From assembly GCF_963665055.1 (NCBI RefSeq), contig NZ_OY762015.1, positions 744,001 through 808,000 on the forward strand: DNA of 64,000 nucleotides, given 5' to 3'. Position numbers and translations under genes: made by a program. This stretch comes from an uncultured Methanobacterium sp. GTDB taxonomy: Archaea; Methanobacteriota; Methanobacteria; Methanobacteriales; Methanobacteriaceae. The notes under the pieces are model-generated. The model made no database searches, was not told the origin of the DNA, and worked only from the letters and a program-made list of their open reading frames with translations. Below, piece after piece: positions 23,771 to 32,025 of the stretch; within the stretch, counting starts at the first letter, position 1; each line of letters starts with the position of its first letter.

Positions 23771-26017
23771 CTAGTCTTTTTCCATTATTATGGTTTCATC
23801 ACTGGGTTTGCGGTAATCTTCAAGTTCCTCTATAAGCTGTTCCATGGAATTGTATCTTTCCTTTTTAATCTTATTCAGACATTTCATGATGATGGGTTCA
23901 ACCAGCTGAGCCTTGGGATTTATGTGAGACGGGGGAACAGGATCACTGTTAAGTATGGAACCGTAAACTACTGAGATTTCCCCTTCAAAGGGTAACTGTC
24001 CAGTTACCAATTCATAAAACACAACTCCTAATTGGTATATATCAGTACGTTCATCTGACTTTCCAAATTCGTATGATATCTGTTCTGGAGCAGCATACTG
24101 GGGTGTTGCCCCGGAAAGGGTTACTGATTCACCGGTGGTCATTTTACTTAAACCCCAATCTGAAACTTTGTACACTCCATTATGACTCATTATATTGGAA
24201 GTTTTAACATCGCCGTGTATGATGTTTTTGCCATGGGCATAAGAAAGCCCCTTTGCACTCTCATATACTATGTTAATGGATTCATCTAGCGGTTTTTTTC
24301 CGTGTTCCAGTGCGCGTTCACAATATTCCATTTCTATATAAGGTATAGGAAGAATTTTGAAATTGTAGAGCTGCACAATGTTGGGATGGTTTAATTGACT
24401 CCAATTGGAAACTTCACTAATGAAAGTCTTCTCAGCACGTTTATCAAAGCTTTTAGGAATTTTAATGGCCACGTCTTCGCCTTTCATTGTTTTTGCATGG
24501 TAAACTCTTCCAAAACCACCTTCTCCCAAGTATATTGCATCATGATATAATGAGTGTAATTCGTAGGGCAGTGATTTTATTGATAATTTGGCCAGTCTGT
24601 TGAATTCTTTACCTTCTATTATCAGATCGTATCCATGATTGTGGATAAACCAGTAGTTAATCACACCTGGGGCCAGTAGAATTAGACTACCAATGGTGAA
24701 TATTTCCATCATGGGAAAGGAGAATACTGGTCCCAGAAAAATTGTGAATCCCGCGAAAATTAGGAGTATTCCTAAGTTGAAGTAGTTATATTTTGCTGGG
24801 ATTCTTTCTCTGAATATGATGTTGTACAGTATTATGCCATTGAATAACAGGAATAATAAGCCGGTGATTAGTAAGGTGTAACCGAAATATGGATCATAAT
24901 ATAAGAACTGGGTACGGTCAAAAAGCATGAAATTAACTGGGAAGAACATTATAGCTCCCAATACAGTGAAAAAAAGATTAAATCCGATTAAAACATAATA
25001 TTTCCAGTTTTTAATGGTTTTGATCACCCGGGATAATTCAACTTTTTTCTCCCGTTTTATGATAAAGAACAGACTTATTATGATTAGAATAGCTAATAAA
25101 ATTGTTCCTGACACCCTGTATCCTAAATCTCCCAGTGTTAATGAGAATACGCCTGCAGTTTTGTATTCTGAGGGTATGGGATTATTTGAAAGCCAGTTTA
25201 CTGAGTTTAAACCTAATTTCCATCCGTTGCTCCTGTAGATGTAAAGATTGGTGAAAGATGCTGCAGAACCTGCGAAAACGATTTTACCTTTACCGTATTC
25301 CATGGTAGAGTATAATGGAAGTGGACCTCCAGTTTCATTTGATTCCCTTAGTTGGTTATTCTGAGAATATCCTTCTGATGTTAAAAATAGATTATCCGCC
25401 CAGGAATCTTTCCCGGAATAGATAGCAACCGTTGAACAACCTGGATTGCTCAAGTATGTTCCTTGCATGTAATAAATTTCATCTATATTGGATGTTAAAG
25501 GATTTGATCTTAAATCAGTGACTTTAATAAAATTGGAAAGTCCAATATTTTCATTGGGATCCACCACTAGAACATTGTAGGCAAAGTCCACTCCGAATCC
25601 GTTGGCAATTCGGTTATATATTGAATGCGAATCCCCATCTTCCACTCCCCAAGGATTACCTACCAGTAGGAGTCCACCTCCATTACTGACATACTCCTTA
25701 AGATAAATGATTTCCTGGTTAGTGTAGTTACGATAAGGGAACATCATGACCACCACATCATAATTTTTAAGTTTTTCTGGTGTTAGGGGGCCCTGATCTG
25801 TTGAAACTTTGAAACCATTTTCTTGCAGTAAATTGGCAAAAACTGAGGTTCCTGAGGCGCCTGAATTGTAAATTGTGTATAATTTACCGTAGGATCCACT
25901 TTCATCAAAAAGCACTCTTTTACTATCTTGGGCTGTGCATGAACCTAAAGAAAGAACAATAATGCTCAGAATAAAAAAAAACAAGAATAAATGAGTGTTT
26001 ATACGGAAACCACACAT
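23771..26017 (-). CDS. Membrane Ser/Thr protein kinase with extracellular GATase-like domain
   Basis: This 748-residue protein has an export signal (residues 1-30, ending in LSLGSC, a possible lipobox). An extracellular domain of about 270 residues resembles DUF4350/class I glutamine-amidotransferase-like folds (KNYDVVVMMFPYRN, YVSNGGGLLLVGNPWG). Several membrane helices follow between about 300 and 460. The C-terminal kinase has a GEGGFGRVY nucleotide loop near 497, AIKIPK lysine, HGDVKTSN catalytic loop near 600, DWG in place of DFG near 620, and APEQ. It would phosphorylate cytoplasmic proteins in response to an external cue. It lies 18 bases after an FHA gene on the same strand, so kinase and phosphothreonine reader are co-expressed. 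The ATG follows GGGAAGGG by seven bases. Confidence 0.9.
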   Translation of the reverse strand: MCGFRINTHLFLFFFILSIIVLSLGSCTAQDSKRVLFDESGSYGKLYTIYNSGASGTSVFANLLQENGFKVSTDQGPLTPEKLKNYDVVVMMFPYRNYTNQEIIYLKEYVSNGGGLLLVGNPWGVEDGDSHSIYNRIANGFGVDFAYNVLVVDPNENIGLSNFIKVTDLRSNPLTSNIDEIYYMQGTYLSNPGCSTVAIYSGKDSWADNLFLTSEGYSQNNQLRESNETGGPLPLYSTMEYGKGKIVFAGSAASFTNLYIYRSNGWKLGLNSVNWLSNNPIPSEYKTAGVFSLTLGDLGYRVSGTILLAILIIISLFFIIKREKKVELSRVIKTIKNWKYYVLIGFNLFFTVLGAIMFFPVNFMLFDRTQFLYYDPYFGYTLLITGLLFLLFNGIILYNIIFRERIPAKYNYFNLGILLIFAGFTIFLGPVFSFPMMEIFTIGSLILLAPGVINYWFIHNHGYDLIIEGKEFNRLAKLSIKSLPYELHSLYHDAIYLGEGGFGRVYHAKTMKGEDVAIKIPKSFDKRAEKTFISEVSNWSQLNHPNIVQLYNFKILPIPYIEMEYCERALEHGKKPLDESINIVYESAKGLSYAHGKNIIHGDVKTSNIMSHNGVYKVSDWGLSKMTTGESVTLSGATPQYAAPEQISYEFGKSDERTDIYQLGVVFYELVTGQLPFEGEISVVYGSILNSDPVPPSHINPKAQLVEPIIMKCLNKIKKERYNSMEQLIEELEDYRKPSDETIIMEKD

Positions 26018-26035
26018 TTGAAATCCCTTCCCTCA

Positions 26036-26566
26036 TCAAACTATCTTTTCAATGTATCTAATATTCAAAACATCCGCCACTAATATATTATCTCCATTAT
26101 GTAATTTGACACTACTAAGTCCTTTAATATCCTTAGAATTAACTTGAGTCCCATTTTTAGTTTCTAAGTCTTGTATGTAGAAACCATCGTCCTTTTTAGA
26201 TATTTTAAAATGTTCTTTCCCTATAAATAACAGGTCATCAGCCATCAACACACCAATAAAGTTTTCTCTACCAAAGATTCGCTCATACTCCTTGATGATG
26301 AATTCATGTTTTTCCTTTAAAATCAGTTTAGCCTGAGATTGTGAGGACCGGGGCGGTGTTACTGTAGTTTGTAACATCTTGGATTTAGCTGAGTACCGTT
26401 TGTAAAAGTAATTGATTAATATTGCTGCAATTATAGCCAGAAACAGAGCATATATAAAATTTAGCCACTGAAATTGAAAAGAAACCATTAAATAATCTCT
26501 AAGTACTAAAATTATCCCAGTTATCATTATGAAGATAACAAATATAATAATGGTTCTTGTAGACAT
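26036..26566 (-). CDS. Membrane-anchored FHA-domain protein (first copy)
   Basis: This 176-residue protein has two N-terminal membrane helices (about residues 5-25 and 33-54), a short linker and a cytoplasmic FHA domain (about 92-172). The FHA residues that read phosphothreonine are present: GRE after RIF, the HFKI strand and KNGTQVN. It is directly upstream of the kinase gene, so it is a likely phosphorylation-dependent partner. The start is less certain than others because GGAGAG sits only about two bases before the ATG. A paralogue lies at 28715-29254 with the same architecture. Confidence 0.88.
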   Translation of the reverse strand: MSTRTIIIFVIFIMITGIILVLRDYLMVSFQFQWLNFIYALFLAIIAAILINYFYKRYSAKSKMLQTTVTPPRSSQSQAKLILKEKHEFIIKEYERIFGRENFIGVLMADDLLFIGKEHFKISKKDDGFYIQDLETKNGTQVNSKDIKGLSSVKLHNGDNILVADVLNIRYIEKIV

Positions 26567-26619
26567 CTCTCCATTTATTAATCGGTTTTTAGAAAATAAA
26601 AAAAAAATAGATTATTTTT

Positions 26620-26841
26620 TTACCAAGGCCACCATCTAAACCAGGGTATTGGCTCTACACCTTGTTCTTCAGCTTTTTTGGTCACTGCTTGCTCAAGTGA
26701 CTTCATAGCAGCAAGATAACCATCTCTGAATCCGTCTTTGTATCCCTCAGCATATTGTTCTACAAAACCTTCTTCCATCATTTTTTCCTTATACTCCATC
26801 TCTGCATCGGCATATCCTTTTTTGTATTGCTCACCGCGCAA
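26620..26841 (-). CDS. Short protein with glycine-periodic helix, first gene of the FHA-kinase operon
   Basis: This 73-residue soluble protein has glycines at regular spacing (GYADAEMEYK..GFVEQYAEGYKDGFRDGY). The pattern is reminiscent of the deca-GX3 motif of Yae1-type proteins and of hydrophilic assembly factors. It ends in an aromatic tail (PWFRWWPW). The start is a TTG six bases after GGGGGG. It lies 53 bases upstream of the first FHA gene on the same strand, so it probably belongs to that transcript. The function is unknown; a helical adaptor is a guess. Confidence 0.65.
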   Translation of the reverse strand: MRGEQYKKGYADAEMEYKEKMMEEGFVEQYAEGYKDGFRDGYLAAMKSLEQAVTKKAEEQGVEPIPWFRWWPW

Positions 26842-27040
26842 AATTATCCCCCCTGAGTATGTAATTAATTACTATACTTTATTGTTTTAATTCTATTAAT
26901 ACTTTTCTTTAAGATTTAAATTGTTATTTTTATTATTAAATGTTCGATAATGAGTATTTTGTCATTAAAGGACAATAAAAGGTATATCTAAAAAAGGAAA
27001 TAATAATAAAATAATAATAAAATTATATGTAGGGGGGAAA

Positions 27041-28603
27041 ATGTTGATTAATTTTAATTATTTAGGGTGTAACTATGGTGAAGATGCCCCTGTTTTTTTC
27101 AGACATCCTCATCCTAAAATTTACAAAAAAATTGAAATAACAACTGAAATGATTAAAAAGGGTATTAAACCAACTGAATTTAAAAATAGAGGTGGTTTAA
27201 GTAGTAAAAATTACAAAAACTTTTTTAACATAATTTATCAACGTCACATAACTTTGAATAAATTTCTAAAAGTTAATAAACAAACTGGGCTTCATACACC
27301 AAAAACAGTATTTGAAGATGAAAAAAAGGATTTAAAAGGTACTTTGAATGCCCTAGTGTTACTGGTAGATTTCCCGGATCATATAAACGAAACTCCTCCT
27401 GAATATTATAATGATCTCCTTTTCAGCAAGGGCAAAGTTGAAACAGGTAGTATGAGAGATTACTATCGTGAAGTATCCTGGAATCAACTGGATATTAATG
27501 GTGATGTGGGAGGATGGTACCAGGCAAATGAAAATTACTCTAATTATGTGGATCTGGGCCAGGTCAACGAAGACACCTTAAAATGGAATATGCCTCGTGC
27601 CAAGGCACTGGTAACTGAAACATTACTGCAGGCAAAGGAAGTGAATAGTTTTAATTTTTCAAAGTATGATAATGATGGGAAGGGGAATATTGACATACTG
27701 ATCGTGATTTATGCGGGTGAGGGTGCAGAACGAACCAGTAACTTTTCCCAACTTTACCCCCATCGGGGTAAATTATCCCAACCAATTGAATTAGAAGATG
27801 GAATAGTTGCTGATAATTACATACTCATGCATGAACTCCCATCCTATGATTTGGGGGGATTTTGTCATGAAGTAGCCCATTCACTGGGTGTACCTGACCT
27901 TTATCTTCCTGATTTTTCAAGTACTATGGTAGGTAGATGGTGCCTCATGGGTGTGGGATGTTACAATAACGATGGTAAAACCCCAGGACACTTAAGTGCA
28001 TGGTGTAAATTACACTTAGGCTGGGCCAAACCAGAAACTATTAAAGGCTCGCCGCAGACCTACAGCATACCTGCAGTTACAGGTAATGGGGCAAATATAT
28101 TTAAACTGGAAATTAAAGGTTCTGGTGGGAAAGAATACTTTTTAGTGGAAAATCGTCAACAGAAAGGATTTGATGAATTTCTACCCAGTAATGGATTATT
28201 AGTCTGGCATGTTGATGAGACTAGGGGATCGAGTTATTTTCCAAACACTGATTACAAGCACCCTTTCCTATCTTTAGAGCAGGCTGATGGTAAAAATGAA
28301 TTGGGGGAACGTGTAATTGAATTCAGTTCACTGAGTCTTAATTTAACCAAAAAAGACCTTACTGGTGATGAGGGTGATGTTTATCCTGGAGATACCAATA
28401 ATCGAAACTTCAACTCCCAATCCAACCCTAACAGTAAATCATCAAGGGGCTTTCGGTCATTGGTTAGTATAACTGATATTAGTGATTCAGGTGATGTGAT
28501 CACTGCAAAAATGGGATCTAATCCGTCTAGTCCTAACATCCCCCCATTCCCTCTCGGGCATTTATTCAAATATTTAAAACCAGATACTAAGTATAAAATG
28601 TAA
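27041..28603 (+). CDS. M6-family (immune inhibitor A-like) metalloprotease
   Basis: This 520-residue protein carries the M6 zinc motif HEVAHSLGVPDLY at residues 276-288, with the upstream IDILIVIYAGEGAE section and a later LVENRQQKGFD..GLLVWHVDE region, as in immune inhibitor A-like enzymes. Family members are normally secreted. Here no signal peptide is visible at the ATG, which follows AGGGGGG; the first residues (MLINFNYLGCNYGED) are only mildly hydrophobic. It may act inside the cell, or use another export route. It is transcribed divergently from the FHA-kinase operon and convergently with the second FHA gene. Confidence 0.87.
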   Translation: MLINFNYLGCNYGEDAPVFFRHPHPKIYKKIEITTEMIKKGIKPTEFKNRGGLSSKNYKNFFNIIYQRHITLNKFLKVNKQTGLHTPKTVFEDEKKDLKGTLNALVLLVDFPDHINETPPEYYNDLLFSKGKVETGSMRDYYREVSWNQLDINGDVGGWYQANENYSNYVDLGQVNEDTLKWNMPRAKALVTETLLQAKEVNSFNFSKYDNDGKGNIDILIVIYAGEGAERTSNFSQLYPHRGKLSQPIELEDGIVADNYILMHELPSYDLGGFCHEVAHSLGVPDLYLPDFSSTMVGRWCLMGVGCYNNDGKTPGHLSAWCKLHLGWAKPETIKGSPQTYSIPAVTGNGANIFKLEIKGSGGKEYFLVENRQQKGFDEFLPSNGLLVWHVDETRGSSYFPNTDYKHPFLSLEQADGKNELGERVIEFSSLSLNLTKKDLTGDEGDVYPGDTNNRNFNSQSNPNSKSSRGFRSLVSITDISDSGDVITAKMGSNPSSPNIPPFPLGHLFKYLKPDTKYKM

Positions 28604-28714
28604 TAAATAATCATCCCCATTAAATCCTTTAAATTATTTTATGAATCTATTTAATCTGCTATTCCATCTCATGTATTTTAGGTTATGGTCACGTGAATGT
28701 AGGCCGTGTATGGA

Positions 28715-29254
28715 TCAATCATTCACATCTTCTTCATGGTATGAAACAGTTAAGGTTTGTGCCATCCCGATCTGATCATTATCATTTAATTTTATTTTTC
28801 CCAAACCTTTAATCTCCTCCCCATTAACAGTTGTACCATTTTTAGTGTCCATATCTTCGATATAAAATCCATCATCTAATCTGGTAAGTTTGAAATGTTC
28901 TTTACCAATAAACATTAGCTCGTCTGCCACTAATATTCCCAAAAAATCTTCACGACCAAAAATTCTTTCAGAGTGAGTGATTGTAATACTGATACCATCG
29001 GGTAGAACTAGTTTTGCAAGTAATTTACGAGGTTTCATAACCATAGTGGTCAAAGCTAATTTAGATTTCTTGGAAAATTTCCGGTATAAAAATTCAATCC
29101 CGAAACCACAGATAATAGCAAGAATAGCCGCGATAATGACATCTTCCCATCCCCTGTTAAACCAGTTCAATAATGTTTCTTTCCAAAATATAAATAATAA
29201 AATAATTAAGAGCACCAATGATCCAATTAAAATGATTATCTGTTTTTGCGACAT
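28715..29254 (-). CDS. Membrane-anchored FHA-domain protein (second copy)
   Basis: This 179-residue protein is similar in plan and sequence to the FHA protein at 26036. It has two N-terminal membrane helices (about 4-24 and 38-58) and a cytoplasmic FHA domain with ERIFGRED, IGKEHFKL and DMDTKNGTTVNGEEI. The conserved Arg, Ser/His and Asn positions that bind phosphothreonine are intact. GGGAG lies seven bases before the ATG. It follows a membrane coiled-coil gene by 22 bases on the same strand. Confidence 0.9.
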   Translation of the reverse strand: MSQKQIIILIGSLVLLIILLFIFWKETLLNWFNRGWEDVIIAAILAIICGFGIEFLYRKFSKKSKLALTTMVMKPRKLLAKLVLPDGISITITHSERIFGREDFLGILVADELMFIGKEHFKLTRLDDGFYIEDMDTKNGTTVNGEEIKGLGKIKLNDNDQIGMAQTLTVSYHEEDVND

Positions 29255-29276
29255 AGATAATCTCCCACTGTCCGGT

Positions 29277-29681
29277 TTAAGTTTCCAATCGAGCTTTTAA
29301 GAATGAAATTTCCTCAAGAAAATATTCCTCTGATATTTCATGGTTGATGTATTCTTTACGAAGCTTTTCACAATTGTTTATGGCTTCAATTTGCATTTTA
29401 TAAGTATCTATATGATATTCGAAATCTTCTTTAGAGGTATTGTCAATTTTTGACCAATAGTTCATATCATTTATATGTGCCTCTAAATGTTTTAAAGCTA
29501 TTTTTTTTTCTTTTTCAGATTCTTGCTCTATTTGGAGTGTAAGTTTATCAGTTGGAGTGCCAGTCTTTAATTGGTTAATTAATTCATGGTCAAAGTCTGA
29601 GTTAGGATATATGAAAAAGAAACAGAATATGGTAAGAACCCCCAGCCCTCCGACAATTGCTAGATATTTTCCAGTACTAAT
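29277..29681 (-). CDS. Single-span membrane protein with coiled-coil tail, probable ATT start
   Basis: The full reading frame encodes 134 residues. It has an N-terminal membrane helix (about residues 6-26, YLAIVGGLGVLTIFCFFFIYP) and a long charged helical tail (QIEQESEKEKKIALKHLEAH, then YHIDTYKMQIEAINNCEKLRKEY). A start at the first ATG (29465) would delete the membrane anchor and half the coil. Upstream there is no in-frame ATG, GTG or TTG before a stop. ATT at 29681 sits seven bases after GGGGG, the same spacing as canonical starts here. No family is recognised. It is co-directional with the second FHA gene 22 bases downstream and may be its membrane partner. Confidence 0.7.
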   Translation of the reverse strand: MSTGKYLAIVGGLGVLTIFCFFFIYPNSDFDHELINQLKTGTPTDKLTLQIEQESEKEKKIALKHLEAHINDMNYWSKIDNTSKEDFEYHIDTYKMQIEAINNCEKLRKEYINHEISEEYFLEEISFLKARLET

Positions 29682-29809
29682 GATCTGTCCCCCAAACAGA
29701 TATTAATTATAAATTATTGTTTTATTATCATATAACTTAACCGGGGGTCAAAATTGATATTTAAGTTATTGGGAATAATTTTAATAAGAATAAAAAGTAA
29801 TTAGTTATT

Positions 29810-30583
29810 ATGGAAGATCATGGGGTAGACGTGATAAAATTACCAAGTCGGGGTCTTGCATTAGTTGCAGGAGATCTTCACGGAAACCTAGAAGATTTCA
29901 ATAAGATTATGGAAATATGGGAAGACCATTCAACTAAAGAAAACCATCTGATTTTAACCGGTGATTTTATCCATGCCATGGGGTCTGAAAACGATAAATC
30001 CTTGGAGATTTTGGATACAGGTATATCTTATTGTAAAAATTTTGAAAACTTTCACCTACTACTGGGAAATCATGAATGGGCAACCATTACCAAGCTCACA
30101 CTTTACAAGGGAGGTGTAAATCAGAGTCTTAATTTTGAGGAACTTATAAGGGAGAAATTCGGTGGGGAATGGAAGGAAAAACTAGAGGAATACACCAATT
30201 TTTTTAAAGAACTTCCAGTGGCAGTGAAAACTGCTAACAAAGTCTTCATCAGCCATGCTGGACCACCAAAGAGTATAAAATCCCTGAATGAAATTATAAA
30301 TATCACCCGAAAGGGATATTCTAACAACCTCCCTCTTTATGAACTTCTCTGGCGCCGATATGGTGATTACAGTAAAAAAGATGTGGACCAATTTCTGGAA
30401 ACAATTGGTTGCCGAGCCATGATCGTGGGGCACACTCCAGTCGATGGTTTTAAACTCATTGGAAACCAATTAATTATATCGTCAAGTTACAGCAGGGGGA
30501 AAAAAGCATATGTGGAGCTTGACCTGGAAAAAGAGATTCATAATGGCCGATATCTTAAGAAAATGGTTAAATATTTCCATTAA
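29810..30583 (+). CDS. PPP-family Ser/Thr protein phosphatase-like metallophosphoesterase
   Basis: This 257-residue protein has all blocks of the calcineurin/PPP fold: GDLHGN near residue 22, GDFIH near 51 (in place of GDxVDRG), GNHE near 87, ISHAGPP near 146 and VGHTPV near 205. These residues bind two metal ions for phosphoester hydrolysis. The WRRYGD region resembles the WxR motif of PPP protein phosphatases. It is cytoplasmic. Next to a kinase and FHA proteins, it is a good candidate for the opposing protein phosphatase. A diadenosine-tetraphosphatase role cannot be excluded. Confidence 0.85.
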   Translation: MEDHGVDVIKLPSRGLALVAGDLHGNLEDFNKIMEIWEDHSTKENHLILTGDFIHAMGSENDKSLEILDTGISYCKNFENFHLLLGNHEWATITKLTLYKGGVNQSLNFEELIREKFGGEWKEKLEEYTNFFKELPVAVKTANKVFISHAGPPKSIKSLNEIINITRKGYSNNLPLYELLWRRYGDYSKKDVDQFLETIGCRAMIVGHTPVDGFKLIGNQLIISSSYSRGKKAYVELDLEKEIHNGRYLKKMVKYFH

Positions 30584-30801
30584 TATGACCATTAGAGAAC
30601 ATACAGATTACTTAAAATCTTAAAACCAGTTAAATGCCATAATATGAGAAAAAAAGTTAACGAGTTATTAGATATTTCAAGAGTAAAACCAATGAAAACT
30701 GTTGAATTAGGTTATAATACTTAATTTGAAAATTTCCATTTAATCTTATTAATTCCCAATAATCTTTAATTGATATTTATTTTCAGTTTCAACCATCTCT
30801 T

Positions 30802-31956
30802 TTAAATATCCCTCACTAAATTTGCCAGCTGATTGAGATTTCGCACTTCATGGATCTGGGCTCCGGCATCACGGTAATGGGATACACAGCTATCAACCAC
30901 ATCCCATTTTTTCTTATCTTCTGGATTGAATATCATCACCTTATGGCATTTACGACTCATTTTTTCCACCAGTTGGGCACTTTCTGGTATGCCATCAACC
31001 TTGGGACCAGCCCAGTCCCTGCAATCACTGAGTATCATCAGAGTGGAGCGTCGGTTAAGCTGAACACTGTTCAGAAATGATTCAAAGGCCTGGAACATGT
31101 TACTGGTTCCGTGGATCATCAGTTTTTTCTGCCGGATGTCACGTACTTTGATAAAAGCATCCATCATACTGGGTTCGGTCATGGCATTGGTGGTTTCAAC
31201 AGTTCTATTGTCAAAGTCAAAAACCCTAACCCTCCGGAAAGAGTTCTGGGCAGCGTAAATAAGACAGAAGAACCAGTTACTGATCCAGTCACAGGATCCA
31301 CTCACATCATTCAGGAAGAAGTGATGATTCTTTTTTATGCGAGGCTTACTTTTCACCAGATCTATGAGCGCCCCACCATTTTGAAGATTTTTACGTATGG
31401 TACGCCGGACATCAGGACGCATGATACTGGCCTGACGTTGGCGCCTGCTTCTGACCATGGCAATTTTCTTACCCATCTTCTGGCATAAAATGAAAAGTTC
31501 TGGTTCAAATGAGGTCAGGGTGTTGATATCTCTGGAAAGAAGATCTGAATCATCCTTAGTTTTGGTGTAATCATCCAGTGGAGGGTGATAATTAAATTCA
31601 TTGGAACTTATTTCCGGTGCCTTACAGTTATTGGCATCGTCTTCCTGATGGTGAATCACCCATGTCTGGGATTTTTTAGTGGACCAAACATTCTTTTGGG
31701 GTGAGGGGGATGTTCCATCATCGCCTTCATCTTCTGAATCACCAACTGTGACTTCTTCAAAGAATTCTTCAAAAAGCTGGTTAAATGATTCTCTTTGTTT
31801 CTGTTCCTTAACATATACAGCGGCCAGGGCTTCCTTAAAAAGAGGATCATTCTCATCCATTAACTTTGAAACCTGTGTACCAGTATGAGTACTTCTAATA
31901 CTAACTGGGATCCCCTTTTCCCTTAACAAACCAGAGAATGTGACGATCTTGTCCAT
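30802..31956 (-). CDS. VWA-domain protein (CoxE-like), partner of a MoxR ATPase
   Basis: This 384-residue protein has a C-terminal von Willebrand A domain with the metal-ion adhesion motif DVSGS at about residue 217. Later it has MILSDCRDWAG and the VMIFNPEDKKKWD section typical of the CoxE/YeaD group. The N-terminal half is charged and helical with an acidic linker (GDSEDEGDDG). The gene follows the MoxR ATPase on the same strand. MoxR-VWA pairs act together as chaperones that insert metal or remodel protein complexes. The ATG at 31956 is preferred because GTGAGG lies just before it; a TTG five codons upstream is the alternative. Confidence 0.9.
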   Translation of the reverse strand: MDKIVTFSGLLREKGIPVSIRSTHTGTQVSKLMDENDPLFKEALAAVYVKEQKQRESFNQLFEEFFEEVTVGDSEDEGDDGTSPSPQKNVWSTKKSQTWVIHHQEDDANNCKAPEISSNEFNYHPPLDDYTKTKDDSDLLSRDINTLTSFEPELFILCQKMGKKIAMVRSRRQRQASIMRPDVRRTIRKNLQNGGALIDLVKSKPRIKKNHHFFLNDVSGSCDWISNWFFCLIYAAQNSFRRVRVFDFDNRTVETTNAMTEPSMMDAFIKVRDIRQKKLMIHGTSNMFQAFESFLNSVQLNRRSTLMILSDCRDWAGPKVDGIPESAQLVEKMSRKCHKVMIFNPEDKKKWDVVDSCVSHYRDAGAQIHEVRNLNQLANLVRDI

Positions 31957-32025
31957 AAATTCCTCACTCAAATAATTCTAAAACCATCAATGGAATACTT
32001 ACAATCATCATGAACATAAGTGAAA

